Source: Gnetum montanum
Lineage: Eukaryota; Streptophyta; Gnetopsida; Gnetales; Gnetaceae
Assembly: GCA_015680685.1 (NCBI GenBank)
Contig: MNCI01011140.1
Span: 688,523 to 752,522, forward strand
Length of the DNA stretch: 64,000 bases
Direction: 5' to 3'
Numbering within the stretch: position 1 is the first letter of the stretch; every line of letters starts with the position of its first letter. Under the pieces are notes generated by a model that worked only from the letters and a program-made list of their open reading frames with translations, had not been told where the DNA came from and searched no databases. The position numbers and the translations under genes were made by a program. Shown here piece by piece: positions 10,395 through 21,952 of this stretch.

Positions 10395-11140
10395 TCACGC
10401 TTCTGCCGTGTTCTGCCGCCTACCAATAGAAGAGAGAAGACTGCCGAAAATGCCTTTGCTGTTGGTGTTGCCTGCCAGCAGAACCTGAATTGTTTCAGTT
10501 TGAGCTAACATTTTCCAATTAGTGTTTTTAGATAAATCCAGGGCCTTGGTGTATAGATCATCAAATAAAGCTTCTCTAACTGCAGTTTCAGGAGATATCT
10601 TATTTAAGAACACAACATCCTTGGATGTATCTCCTTGATCGTTAAATTCTCCTTCAAAAAATAGGAATTTACAAATATGTTCATTATTAAAAAAAACTTG
10701 AAAAGAAGAGATATTATCATGGATAGAATAGGAATTCACATTTTCGATAATGATTTCTGAATCCCAAGCATTATGCTTAAAAGGGACATCCAAAGTGGTA
10801 GCCATCTGGGCTAGTGCATTTGGAATATAATTTTCTTTCCTAGATACATGTTCAATGGTTACACGTTCAAATTCTTTAATAAGTTCAAGAACTTAAGCTT
10901 TGTATGCTTTCATGGTGATGTCTTTATCGTTAAAGAGACCATTAGCTTGGTTCACTATCAGTTGAGAATCGCTATAGATTTTAAGTTTGGACAAATCATA
11001 GTATTGAGCTAGTTTGATCCCATGAATTAGTGCTTCATACTCAACCATATTGTTGGTCATTCGTTGAGTGAAATTAATAGCTTTAAGAATAGGAGCTTCA
11101 CCAGGAGGTATAAGCATTATTCTAGCTCCACATCCTTTCT
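10395..11140 (-). pseudogene. Tat-type second RNase H domain fragment
   Basis: On the minus strand, 11140 down to ~10800 encodes an RNase H fold of the type found in Tat elements: FSKKGCGARIMLIPPGE, NNMVEYEALIHGIKLA (catalytic Glu region), KIYSDSQLIVNQANG (catalytic Asp region), then EHVSRKENYIPNALAQMA. One stop interrupts it near 10895. The frame continues open to 10395 with sequence I do not recognise and no integrase, so the domain is fused to other DNA near 10500. It would normally sit between RNase H and integrase of a Tat pol. Upstream on this strand it abuts plus-strand gag sequence, an inverted junction. Confidence 0.7.
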
Positions 11141-12028
11141 TGGAAAAAGCACTAACCCACTCCTAGCATCTTTTCAAACATCTAATGTCATGCCTCAAGC
11201 TGTTTCTCCCTTTCAATCAACTCATCCTATAAGTAATTACTCACAAGGCCCCATGTCCTCTTCATTCTTACCATCCAACACTGGTTTGAATGATGACCAA
11301 TCAAAAGCCTTGATTCAATCCATTATCAACCCAAACGGGACATCAAATTTTGTTGAACCACCAACCCAAACTCAAAATCAGATGACCCAAATACTCACTT
11401 CACTACAAAAACTATCCAATGAAGTGGTTGAGCTAAAGAGAAACAAGAACAAAAGCCCTATACAACCAGAAAAACCAAGTGCATCAATCAACAATGATTA
11501 TTGTCATCTTCATAATACGAGGCAACATTCTGAAAAGACTTGTCCTCAATTCATGGAATTGTATGGTGACAATACCCAAGGGCAACAAAATGGGAAAACC
11601 CCTATCATGGTTCTTGATGTACCTCATGAGACAGAAAATGAAGAGGTTTCCTCATTAGAACAAGTTATGGTAGGCGACCCTAACCCACACAACACTTGCT
11701 ACGGCAAAATCAGTGACATTATGAATACTACACAATAATAAACTAGGAACAATTTCTATACACCTCCAAACAAAAGAGTTCCTATTCAAAACAATGCAAA
11801 CAATCAATCTGGGTCATCCCAAGTAATTGCCCCACAACGACTAAACCCCCCATCTGTACTTATGAGAGTTCCATCTCAACAAGAAGCCAAAGATGAACAT
11901 AAGAATTATGATTTGGTTAAGGACTTAAAAAGAGTTAAAGCCAACATTTTAATGTATGACCTCCTACACTTTAACGAAATGAAAGAAGTGATTCGGGATA
12001 TGGTTCATATACCTATAGCCCAAACATA
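11127..12028 (+). pseudogene. gag C-terminal part of a Tat-like element
   Basis: Open from the inverted junction to 11738, then continuing after a stop. The protein is Gln/Ser/Pro-rich, with a heptad-like segment (MTQILTSLQKLSNEVVEL) and a zinc-knuckle-like C-H-C run (YCHLHNTRQHSEKTCPQF) at ~11495-11550. Past the stop, 11907-12000 carries a conserved linker (YDLVKDLKRVKANI and a following helix) that normally precedes the protease in Tat-like elements. The gag N-terminus is missing. Confidence 0.6.
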
Positions 12029-12577
12029 AAAATCCCCAATTCCCAAAAGGCAAGTTCACTTTGCAGAAAGTCCTAACACGTTATCAGTACAAAATGTGAG
12101 TAATTCCATGTCTAGCAAAAAGGATCATCCCCCTTTCCTAACCACTTTGATTATTTTAGGAAAGAATGTCCATAACTATTTAATGGATTCAGGTGCAACT
12201 ATTAGTGTTATGCCTCTTGACATTTGTAACACCTTAGGAGCACAAATGATACCACAAACTAAAAGTGTGATTCAACTTGATGGATCTAGTGTACCTATAG
12301 TAGGGTTATTAAAACAAGCAAAAGTAAAACTTAAGCAATACCCTACATTTACATGTTATACAGATATCCTAGTAGTGGATATGATGCCCACATATGGTGT
12401 GCTCTTGTCTAGAACTTTTGGAGCTAAGTTTGGGGGCTTCTTTAGGTCAGATTTCTTGGAATTATTGATCCCAGTTAAAAGAAAATCTGAATATATGATT
12501 ATACCTAGGGAACCCTTTTATAAGCAAGTGGTAACAACTTTTGATCAACAAACTACGTCTCAAGGAAATCAAAACAG
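12029..12577 (+). pseudogene. Aspartic protease of a Tat-like element
   Basis: Pepsin-like retroviral protease that would cleave the polyprotein. The frame is open from 12096 to the end of the insertion and beyond, with LMDSGATISVMP at ~12180-12215 carrying an intact D-S-G-A active site, then DILVVDMMPTYGVLLSRTF near 12365-12420. It is one of the best-preserved catalytic motifs in the window. The open frame runs into the right duplication copy and stops at 12629 with a short foreign tail. RT and later domains are absent. Confidence 0.7.
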
Positions 12578-12651
12578 CATCCCATTAGACTTGTGGAAAG
12601 GATGGACTGGTACTTGTGCAATAAAGTAGTTCTCATGGTAAAGGTCTTATG
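12575..12651. repeat. ~75-bp direct duplication, right copy
   Basis: Copy of 9731-9807. E2 pol resumes directly after it. Confidence 0.85.
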
Positions 12652-12720
12652 GAGTAGTCATAGTTCTCAACAAACAACCTAGGAGCCTAAGTATAATTTA
12701 TGTTTTCCTCATATATTTTT
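12652..12720 (+). pseudogene. E2 pol, last part after the insertion
   Basis: Continues the E2 integrase C-terminus. The preceding KVLW from the duplication joins a short chromodomain-like tail (SSHSSQQTT then EPK), as in other chromoviruses where a VLW...EATWE motif ends pol. Confidence 0.55.
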
Positions 12721-15700
12721 GGATTCTAAGTTAGTAAATTTATTCCTAGAGATTTTGAGTTTCATTAATACATGAATGTGTTATGCTTATTAGTTGGATG
12801 CTATCTTGGTATAATTTATATTTAATGCATTGTGATATTTCTTATCAAATGAGATTTGTAGTATTCATGAATTAGTTGAATTATGTATATTTTTTTTAGA
12901 TTTATGATTTATCTAATTTCATCCTAAAAATGTACACTAACCATTTTCATAAGTCTGGTAGGACTTCATAGAGGTTTGTGGTGGAAGCATGGTGTGGTTT
13001 GGCATTGGCAACTTGATGTGGCATATTATGTATGTAGTTAGTTTATATTGCTTAACTCGGCTAGAGATAGTATTGGCATTTTTTATTTTTATCTTTGTGT
13101 GTTATGGATTATGTTATGGTGGGAAAGATGAGAGAGTGCAAAAGTTACATGAGTTGTAGAATTATTCTCATAGTGTAAATCCTATTGCAAAAACTAATAT
13201 GATTTTCTCTATGTAATTATTTTTTGAAATCACTTATTAAACATCCATAACTCTGGCAATCCATACAACTTGATATTTTACATGCATGAAGGAGAGATAC
13301 TACTAGAATTTGAAACCTATTGAGGTACTACAGATTTTTTATCATATTATACTTTTCATAGATTTATTATGGTCCTTCATCCTGTTGTGTAGATTTCCTC
13401 ATGTAGATTTAAGGTGAGTAATCCTAGCCTTTGTTCTAGTATTATATTTTTAGGGATTATGCATATTTAAAAAGAAGGATTTTGTTAGTATTACATTTCC
13501 TTCTTGCTAAGATGATATAGAAATATTTTATGGAAATTTTTATTTTTTTTATTGATGTGATATATTTTTTTTTATGATTTAGTTATCCATTTTATGATTG
13601 TGTCATTATTGTTTCTATTGGTTTTAGGTGTGGGTTTTATGAGAAGTAGATACCAATAAGTTTTATGAATTTTGGTATTAACTTTATTAATAGTTAATAT
13701 CTATTTTAATTTTTATTTCTAATCTATTGTAATTTTCATTTTGTACATCCTTGGATTTGGTGGAAGTGTTGTGAGTTTTCTTGATTCAATGGATAGTTTA
13801 ATATTTTGGGTTTAGTTCCTTGTGCAACACTTTAACTTTATTATATTTCTCCCTTGGCTAATTTATAATTCTTGCTCTATGGTATGGTTATCTAGTTGTT
13901 GTTCTCCACAATGGTGGATATTGAATTTCTTTGCTTTTCTTGGATCTTTCCTTGTGTTTCAATAACTCCTTTCCTTTATATCAGTGATGCTAATTTGATG
14001 CTTGTTATTCATCTATTGGAATTATTTCATGATTGCTAGATTTTTAAGATTTCTTTGCTTTTTTTGTCCTTGATATTTATACATTTTTTTAGTTTCTTAT
14101 TGATCAATTAACTTATGTTTTAGTTGAACAAGATGTCCTTGACATTAGAGAGATATCTTTTCCACATGCTAGGACTCTTAGGAAGATGCATCCCTTATGA
14201 ATAAGACATCTTACCTTGGGAGTAGATGTCTCCTCTACCAGATAGATGTCTCCAAGTAAACATCTTCTCTAGAATAAGACATCTTGCCTTTATAGTAGAC
14301 ATCTTATTAGGATGATAGACATCTCTTGCAAAAAGGGATTCCTCTCCTACAAATGGAATGTGGGGAAAATTATCTTCCTTGAAGCTTGATTTTCTTGTGA
14401 GTCTCTAATTAGTTTCCTTGACTCAATAACATCTCAAACATATTTTGTAAGCATCCCTCTTCTTATGGGACTCTTATATTACCCTTTGGATCTCAAGTGT
14501 GTATGTAAATTTGTTTGGAAATGTTGGTGCTATTTGGGTAATGCCTTGGTAGTTCATGACTTCCTTGATGTATTTGATCCCTTTAATACTATAATTTGAT
14601 TCAAATTATTTTTGATTTTGAAATGTTGGTTTCATGTGTTTTTGAGACCTCTTAGACTATTAGACATTTTTATTTTATCTTTGTTCCTCCACCATTAACA
14701 TTGGTGTTTTTTATGGATGTTTAGATGTTGGAGCTAGCACCAAGTTGTGTGGTTGGTTGGAGATGGGCTTCCTAGAGATTTTTGGTGATTGATCCCCACG
14801 AGGATGCATTAGCATGGCTTTCATTAGAGGCCCCACCTCACATGAGAGGATGATTGCATGTCTCATTGATCTTCTTATGTGATGCCTCTAGAATATTAGA
14901 AGTAAGTCTTGGTAGACATATTTTAGACCAATAGTTTGGAGTGTATGTGACTCTTGGGTGATGCTTTTAATTCAATTTGAGACTAATAATAAATCCATGT
15001 TCATGATATATTGATGTTTAGTTTGAATATAGTTTGACATTAGTAAATGATCAAGTATACATGATAAAATTTAATATACATTTAATACTAAGTGTAGTAT
15101 GTACTAGCCTTCTTTTTTCGAGATTGGTGAGTGGAGTGACAATTTGTTTAAGTTAGAAATGTTTTGGTTCAGATTTCTATGATTGTATGATCTTGATTAC
15201 TAGGTAGATGTGTCTATACTAACATGTTTTGTAGGTTAACCATACATGACCTAGCCACCATGAGATCTATCCACTCTTTAATTGGAGAAGTATCAAGGAT
15301 CCTCACTTGGTTTTATACTAATATCCCCTTTTGTTTAGAGGTTTTCAAGGCTAGGTGAATTATGGAGACATTCACTAACATTGCTAATTTAGAGCTTTTA
15401 TATATTATTATCTTTCTAGCTTTGAACATTGTTTAGTTATTGATGTACTTGGTTGTTTAGCTATGTTTTCAAACGTTATCCCTCTATCTTTTATGCATTT
15501 GGATTCATGGATATTATTCAATTAGAAACTCATTATCGTATTGGCTATTTATAAAATTTTAGATTTGCAATTATATTATTCTCATTATTAGAGTTATATC
15601 TCTTTTGATTCATGTCAAATTTTCAATTTATGATATACTATTTATTTTAGTTAGTTTTTAGTTTTTAGCATTCAAGATTAATATACTTTAAATGATATAT

Positions 15701-16110
15701 TCTTTTCTTCCACTTTCATAGTTTCATCATGACCTAGGTCTTGGCTTCATCGTACAGTTCCTTTTGATTTCCTTTTGATACGTAGATCTATTTGATGTTT
15801 TGTTTTCTTTGCCATGACCAATCATTCATTAGGGATTTATACCTAACATAATGCTCTTCGACCTAAGGTTAGAAAGGATGTTGTCACATACGGTATTACA
15901 TTTCTTCCCTTCTGTTCCACTTTCTACTCCACTAAGATCATAAATATTGCTTTAGAAAAATCATAAACGTTATTAGTTTTACCTAGTCTTCCATATATAT
16001 CATGTAACATACTAGTGTTTCAAACCTAGGATCTTAGGTTTGAAGTTTATTTTCTTATGCTTTGTGCTTAATTATAAAAATGTATTTTATAATATAATAT
16101 GATCTAAATA
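12721..16110. other. 3' region of E2, no gene seen
   Basis: Long AT-rich noncoding sequence. Its start should include the 3' untranslated region and LTR of E2, but no partner LTR exists in the window, so no border can be set. It contains the AGACATCT cluster listed separately. Confidence 0.35.
14120..14335. repeat. Cluster of AGACATCT / AGATGTCT motifs
   Basis: About nine exact or near copies of AGACATCT or its reverse complement AGATGTCT in ~215 bp (for example at 14206, 14225, 14243, 14277, 14299 and 14322), spaced ~15-25 bp in both orientations. It resembles the palindrome blocks in the LTRs of E1, E7 and E4 and may be the equivalent block of E2. Confidence 0.6.
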
Positions 16111-16295
16111 ATGAGGTGTTAGCCTAGTGGTAAGACTCCTCATTTGAAAGCTCTAAGTCATGGGTTTGATTTTGGTGAGCAAAGTTGAGTCATAAAATTT
16201 TAATTGAACTAAATATCTTGGATTGTACCTATATTACAATTATTTCAAGTTCTAACACCCCATCCCACTCATCACTCCCCTCCCCTCACAAAATA
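16111..16295 (+). repeat. tRNA-derived SINE copy 1
   Basis: tRNA-like head with box A TTAGCCTAGTGG (~16119) and a degenerate box B GGTTTGATTTT (~16163), followed by a non-tRNA body ending TTTCAAGTTCTAACACCCC. The same body and tail occur at 46435-46592 (minus) and 62608-62760 (plus). The box pair would act as an internal RNA polymerase III promoter. Confidence 0.7.
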
Positions 16296-16384
16296 TAATA
16301 TTATCTTATATTAGATTATGACTAGTGGTGTATGCTAGTGTATTCTAATGTATCTTTATGTTTATAGTTATGGTTATGCATCTT

Positions 16385-16575
16385 GAGATTTGAACCAATG
16401 ACTCCTTGTTAAACATGCATTTATGATACATTGGTATTTTATTTATAATTAGAATATTATGATGTATTTTCTTATAATATTTTATATAATTTGTCTTGAA
16501 ACAACCCATTATGTATTGGTGAGATTTGATCCTTAGATCTCTTGCTAAGTATACATGTTGTATTGTATCTTGATT
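16385..16575. repeat. Diverged tandem pair
   Basis: Two ~50-bp copies starting GAGATTTGA (about 16386 and 16519) align through a shared CTTGYTAA core and a downstream CATG, in tandem ~130 bp apart. Either could be an old tRNA-like fragment in reverse orientation. Low certainty. Confidence 0.35.
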
Positions 16576-16799
16576 ATATGCTTATTAAAGTTTGGACCTT
16601 GGACCTTGTTCTTATTACATATTTTAGAAATATTATTATTTTTTTATTTTTCCTTCTTGGTATTTAATAATGCCTAGTGCATTTTGTAAATGATAGGTTG
16701 GAAGATGGTGGTGACCCATTACTAGTATTTTATTTATGCTTATTTATATTTATTTTATATTTTCAAAGAGCACCTATTTTAATATTTAGGAAATGATAT

Positions 16800-17871
16800 T
16801 ACTAAATTTTCTCATGCTAGAAAAGTAATTATATATGGATATTCTAATGCTTTTATTGCTTCCAAACAAGTTCTAAGTTTAGACTTGTGTAGAATAGATT
16901 TCAATTGTTTGGCATATGAGAAATACACATACGTTTCTCCTAATATCTATACAAATAGAGTTGGTCAAGAATTAATCTCCTAGGAAAATGTTTTCATCTT
17001 TTAGTTCTCAATGGTATTTCCAAATACCTATATTCTATGCCATATACTTTTGAAGGTTTTTAAGGAAAATTAGTCATTAATCTACTTATTTACACTCATG
17101 ATAGGTTGGACATCATTTCTAATTTAGCTGTTAGTGATAGGCTTCTTGAATCATCACATCGTTGTATCATTTTCAATATAAAAGCTATATCTAAGACTTC
17201 TAGGCAAAGCAAAAGAATATATAATGTTATATTAATAAATAATTAGCAATAACACTATAGAGAAAAAGTCAATAGACTTTAGGATTATTATGAAGGTGAT
17301 AATAACATTATAGAAATTTTAGTAATGGTTGTTTTCAATATGACATCATTGTCAAAAGTTAGGTAAAAATTGTAGTTCATACAACCTCAATTACAAATTT
17401 AAAGAACTAATCATGATCTAAAGGTATTAAAGCATACAAGAATCTTATTTAGTGGAAGAAAATAAAAATTAGAAGAGAACATCAAGCACAAATCCTTAAT
17501 ATAATTAAGAAGAATCCTAAGAAATTTTAGCATAGTTTTCATCAAAAAGATCAAAAAAGCTAGAACTTTTATTTTTTTTTTTAGCAATTATTGATTTCTT
17601 TGTAGCTCTCTTTAAACATGAATAGGTTTTCCATATCTACCACATCTCTTAAGTGTCTCTATACATCACTTAAACTGTGATAGAAGAAGAGGTAGCTTGA
17701 TTGGCTTTTAGTAATGCTTCAAGCTTATATGTAGGGTTGCTTAAATGGGAAGGAACCATGTTTGTATAAAATTTTATAAGCTTTTACATATAAATCTCCA
17801 AAATGGGCTTCTAGAATATTGATGTATCAGTAAAGTAGTAATGTTGTTTTAAAAAGGTAATAGAAATAACC
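16800..17871 (+). pseudogene. LINE ORF2, left part (endonuclease and linker)
   Basis: Decayed coding of a non-LTR retrotransposon. Near 16835 GYSNAFIAS resembles the GDFNA endonuclease motif, and near 17100-17190 HDRLDIIS and SHRCIIFN resemble the end of the APE-type endonuclease (SDH motif). The RT region starts just before 17871 and continues at 27968, the other side of E3. Many stops. Confidence 0.55.
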
Positions 17872-17876
17872 TTAAG
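17872..17876. repeat. Target-site duplication of E3, left copy
   Basis: TTAAG, repeated at 27963-27967 directly after the right LTR. Confidence 0.88.
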
Positions 17877-18386
17877 TGTAATGTCTGGTCCATTGTTAAG
17901 GGTGAAAACAATTGTAAACAATGTAATTAACCTTCTAATGAAGGGGTACCTTATTATGAGAAGTTATGAGTATTCATGTATCCCTTAGGAAAGGGTTTGA
18001 CCTATGTCATTTAAGGTTAGGGTTAGAGGTCATGTCGAGCATGGAGTTGCAGAGCCTAGAGAGACAAGTAATGGGAGCCAGGTGAAGCAAGACAAAAAAG
18101 GACTAATCACCCCTTTGGCAGGACAACCTAACTATGGTGGTAGTCCTGGATTGCCTCTAAGACTTAAGTGGCATAGGAAGACAACCCAAAAGGACGTTAC
18201 AATACTCTCTTCCATTAATATAATTTTTTCATTTTCCTTGCTTAGTTATTTAGTACCAATTATTTATTTGCCAATTAATTCATTATTTAAGTATTTATAA
18301 TATTCCTGGTATATTGTCCATGAAAATAGTGAATGTAATAAATTAAGCATTTGTATTCTTATGACATCCAAGAATGGGATGTCACA
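17877..18386 (+). repeat. E3 5' LTR
   Basis: Aligns end to end with 27453-27962 at equal length. Open frames inside it (18004-18300, and the minus strand of the right copy) are fortuitous. Confidence 0.9.
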
Positions 18387-18388
18387 TT

Positions 18389-18400
18389 TGGTATTAGAAC
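18389..18400 (+). other. E3 primer-binding site (tRNA-Met type)
   Basis: TGGTATTAGAAC, two mismatches from the initiator tRNA-Met site TGGTATCAGAGC, two bases after the LTR. Confidence 0.85.
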
Positions 18401-18618
18401 AAACCACAATTCAGGAACCAAAGTGGAAGAAAAACCTTATTTTATTATTGTTATCATAGAACAAAAGTACATTTAGGAAAAATAGCAATATGGAGGAAAA
18501 TATTATTTTTTTATTTTGTAATCAAGAGGAGTGAGAGGAAGTACATCTAAGTAAGATATAAAAAAGGAAGAATAGGGGAAAGAAGTAGAATGGGAAAATA
18601 AAGAAAAAGCAGCTATAA

Positions 18619-20257
18619 TTATTTGTTACAACTGAATGATTCAATAAGATCTATAACTATCTTCAAATGGGATTCTCTTTCTTTCATAGTAGCATCTACT
18701 TTGCTAAGCACTGCTTTACATCTAGCCAGTCCATCACATAACTGTTTGATATATTCGATTGCATGTCTTGTTGCAACTAGTAATTCCTCTCTCTTTTTTT
18801 TAAGTTAAGTCTTCAACATATCCATCTATATTGATCCATCAACCATGTCCTTTTGTCATTCCTTCTCCTTTCTTTGTAGAAATAAAATTTAAATTATGAG
18901 TTATGAACAAATCAACAAATAAAGGAAAAAGAGAGAGAAGAGAGAAAAGTGAGAATACACACACACACACACACACACATACACACACACAATACCTAAA
19001 ATCGATCATTGTCAATTTGAAGAAAATGTGCACGAGTTTCTAAATGGCGAGTATAACATGTTGCACTTTCCAACTCTCCTAAGAGTTGCTTCAGACTTTT
19101 TATAGCATCTAGAGCATCCTCAGGAATTGGATGCCAAGATGATGGAAGTCCAACCTGTACTAAATCATAATTTGCCTTGAAATTGCATGACTGCAACTTC
19201 CATAGATAATAAACATCATCATGAATAGAATAGGGTTTGTTGTCAAAGATTCATTGATTAATACATCGAAGAAGCACAAGTTCTTCTTTAGCAGTTGCCA
19301 CTATCTTTCTCATAGAATAAGAAGAACCAAAGATAGAGAAAGAAGAAACCACTGGAATAAATTCAGAAATTATTGTTGGTGGTGCCTGTGAAAGGGAACC
19401 TCTTCCAAGTGTTGAAGGAAAAGAAGGTATGAGTAGTGATTTAGGTGGTGGTGGAATAGGAGTTTGTGTAGAAGTATCACCTACATCAGCTCTATCCATT
19501 TTCTGGATAAAGTATTGTTGCTCCATATACCTCTACAACAAATTTTTTTAATTAATTAATATCATATAAGGAAAAGAAGAAAGTATTCAAACCTTTAAAT
19601 AATTAAAACCTACCTCTGGTTGCTTTCCCTTATCATGTCTTGAACTTTGTTGAGTTGGTTGGGATTGTTGTTGAGCTTGTTGTTGGATTGGTTGTCTCAT
19701 AACTATTGAACCACTAAAACTTTTCCCAATACATTTCCTCTACAAAAGGAACTTATTAGAAAAATAAAAGAAAAAATATAAAAATATAGATAAGACATTA
19801 AACTAAGTAAATTATATTTAAATATATACCTTGGGAGTAGAAATTGTGACCTATTCTTGTGATTGAACTATATCAAAGGTCGAAGACCCTTGAATTTCTT
19901 CAACTTGTGTAGTTTCAACACTTTGTGTTGGTTCATTCTATAGCCCAAATTGCACTATCAAATACATAAAATAAAAATATAATCAACAAACAAAGAAATA
20001 ATAAAAACATAAAAATACCTCACTAATTTCCTTCTAACTCTAAGCTTGTTGTAAAGCCAGTTGATCTTTTTTGGCATCCATAATCTTGCTCCTTATAACC
20101 CTATCATCTTCAAGAAATTTAGGGCACAACCAAAGATTGTAATGAGTAAAACTTTTCTTGGGATGATTATAACTTAGGATCATACACATGATTAAAGGTA
20201 TACAACATAGAGTATAGGATTTTGAAGGATTTTGTTGGCAATAGTAATTTCAATCAT
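18619..20257 (-). pseudogene. Unrecognised intron-containing gene, inside the E3 leader
   Basis: Five exons read on the minus strand, joined by consensus GT-AG introns of 64-124 bp: 20257-20019, 19954-19830, 19739-19614, 19532-18996 and 18871-18619 (TAA at the end). Visible: a basic first exon (HPKKSFTHYN..WLCPKFLED), a Gln-rich exon (IQQQAQQQSQPTQQSSRH), a Ser/Pro-rich start of exon 4 followed by a folded-looking segment (SIHDDVYYLWKLQSCNFK), and a charged helical last exon (ELLVATRHAIEYIKQL). Nonsense changes fit C-to-T decay (for example CGA to TGA after RCINQ, and a probable CAG to TAG at the exon 4 end), plus a likely indel at a homopolymer in exon 5. I do not recognise the family. Repeated partial copies (30.0-30.96 kb) suggest a transposon-carried gene rather than a unique host gene. 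Confidence 0.55.
18957..18990. repeat. (AC)n microsatellite
   Basis: AC dinucleotide run with one interruption. It begins right after the donor site of intron 4 of the minus-strand gene, so it lies in that intron. Confidence 0.9.
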
Positions 20258-21952
20258 AACAATATATAAAGAAGAGAAAAAGACATCAACCAATCATAAA
20301 CCCTACTGGTTATGGCAACATAAAGTATGAAAATAGAACAAGAACTAACATTGGATTGCTATCTATACCATAGAACCTTGATATTGATGAATAGACATAA
20401 GTCAAAATGAGAATTATTAATGAAATCTTTAAGAACAAATTGGTTTTTGTGAATGAAAGAATCGGTAACATAACTCGATAATTCCATCTTATAAAAAGAT
20501 TTAAATTATGGAAAATAAGTTGAAGGAATCAATCGATCCTCTCCTTGTTAAAAGCCTAAGACTAGTTTAATATCAAGAGAAAGGATCGTTACCACTCCAA
20601 AAAACTAATTAAAAAATAGTACATTTTTTTATTATCATACTACTTAAACCACTTTGAGAGAATACCCTTGCAATGGGAAATTTTAAAAATTGGAAAAACT
20701 AGTAAATTAGCCAACCTAAAAGTGGTAAGGAACTAGAAACCGTCATTCCCAAGCAAGCTACGAACCTGATCAAAAGTAGTAAGGACATTATTTTGATGTA
20801 AAAAGAATATTATTAGGCAATAAAAAGCTACTACCTAAAGGGGCCTAAGGTGAAGCTTGACATTTGGGAGCCATGAATTCTTTATAATAAAAAAATCTTC
20901 AAGCTTTTTTGTTGATAATCTTTTGTTGGTATTAAGTTGTGATGAGTAAATCATCCTACTTCTTATATCTATAACATAATCATAGAAATCTTAGTAACAG
21001 CAAAGAGAAACTATAACTTAAGATAACAAAATATTTAATAAAATTCAATGTATACTTTTTTAAAAAAGAAAAATCTAACATTCACCTTTTTATATTTTGT
21101 GATTTTTAGACTTACTAAAGTAGAGTTATCTATTGTTTAATGCGAAGTACTCTCCAAGATGATTCCAACAGTACCAATTTTATCAAAATTGACTTATGGT
21201 TTGAAAGATACAGTCATTCTTAGGTTACGTGCAATTTAAAAAATAATTATATATATATATATATAATAAAAATATATACTTTTTAAAATTTTTTTAAAAA
21301 TAAAATTGGAGGTCTTGAGGTTGAACTTGAGCCCTAATAATTTTCATTCAACACTTAAAAAGAACAATAATAATAATAATAATAAAATAAAATTTATTTG
21401 GCTAAATTTAGTCACAGGAAACTGCGACCAATTGCAGGCAACCATGGCAAAGCTACTGATAGGCCAGGGTAACGCTTGTAGCCAATCAAAGTGGTGGAAG
21501 ATTGGCTGTTAGGGCTAGCCTCCAAAAGGGCACTACAAAAACTATGCCCGCGTGCCTTTGCTACCGATGCCACGCCACACACCATGTCTATTTTAGAGCT
21601 CATAGAAACTCCAAGTACTCCGCCTTGCCCATGTCATAGATGAGCCCTAGTTCTAGTGCTATTGTTTAGCTTAATGTCGTGTCTTCTGCATTATCATCTA
21701 TGCCTACATTATGGATGGGGTGGTCGTCCTTGTCGCATGTGGTGACCATGGTCATGAGTGCTAAGCTGATTGCTGCAAGGCTTTAGTCAGGATGCATTGC
21801 TTTCCACCATTCAGAACACCAAAATCTTGCCTACCACAACCCTACCGCAACTAGATAGCCCTACCACCCACCACGCAGTGTCGTGCCTTGCACCATGCTA
21901 TCCACCACATCATGCTACACCTCACGCTTGCCTGCACTACTCATCACTGTCT
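20258..21952. other. Inserted DNA in the E3 leader, no gene seen
   Basis: 20258-20410 is the upstream region of the minus-strand gene and is conserved in the copies at 30 kb. The rest is AT-rich with an (AT)n run at 21248-21265 and (AAT)n at 21364-21386. A GC-richer patch follows (about 21410-21760), unlike its neighbours, in which I find no supported ORF. Confidence 0.45.

Larger units (their letters stand above)
9808..12577. mobile_element. 2.77-kb chimeric insertion in E2 pol
   Basis: Interrupts the E2 integrase C-terminus. It holds three segments: a noncoding LTR-like start (9808-10390), a minus-strand RNase H fragment (10395-11140), and plus-strand gag-tail and protease fragments (~11141-12577). 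The two coding segments point away from each other, so this is not a simple retrotransposon copy. It is bounded by a ~75-bp target duplication. Inferred origin: repair of a wide staggered break with retroelement DNA, or insertion of an already rearranged element. Its reading frames are cleaner than the surrounding E2 pol, so it is younger. Confidence 0.65.

Noticed and set aside
16111-16185. Functional tRNA gene
   Set aside because: Box A is good but box B is degenerate, the acceptor arms do not pair, and a non-tRNA body shared with two other copies follows, so it is a SINE.
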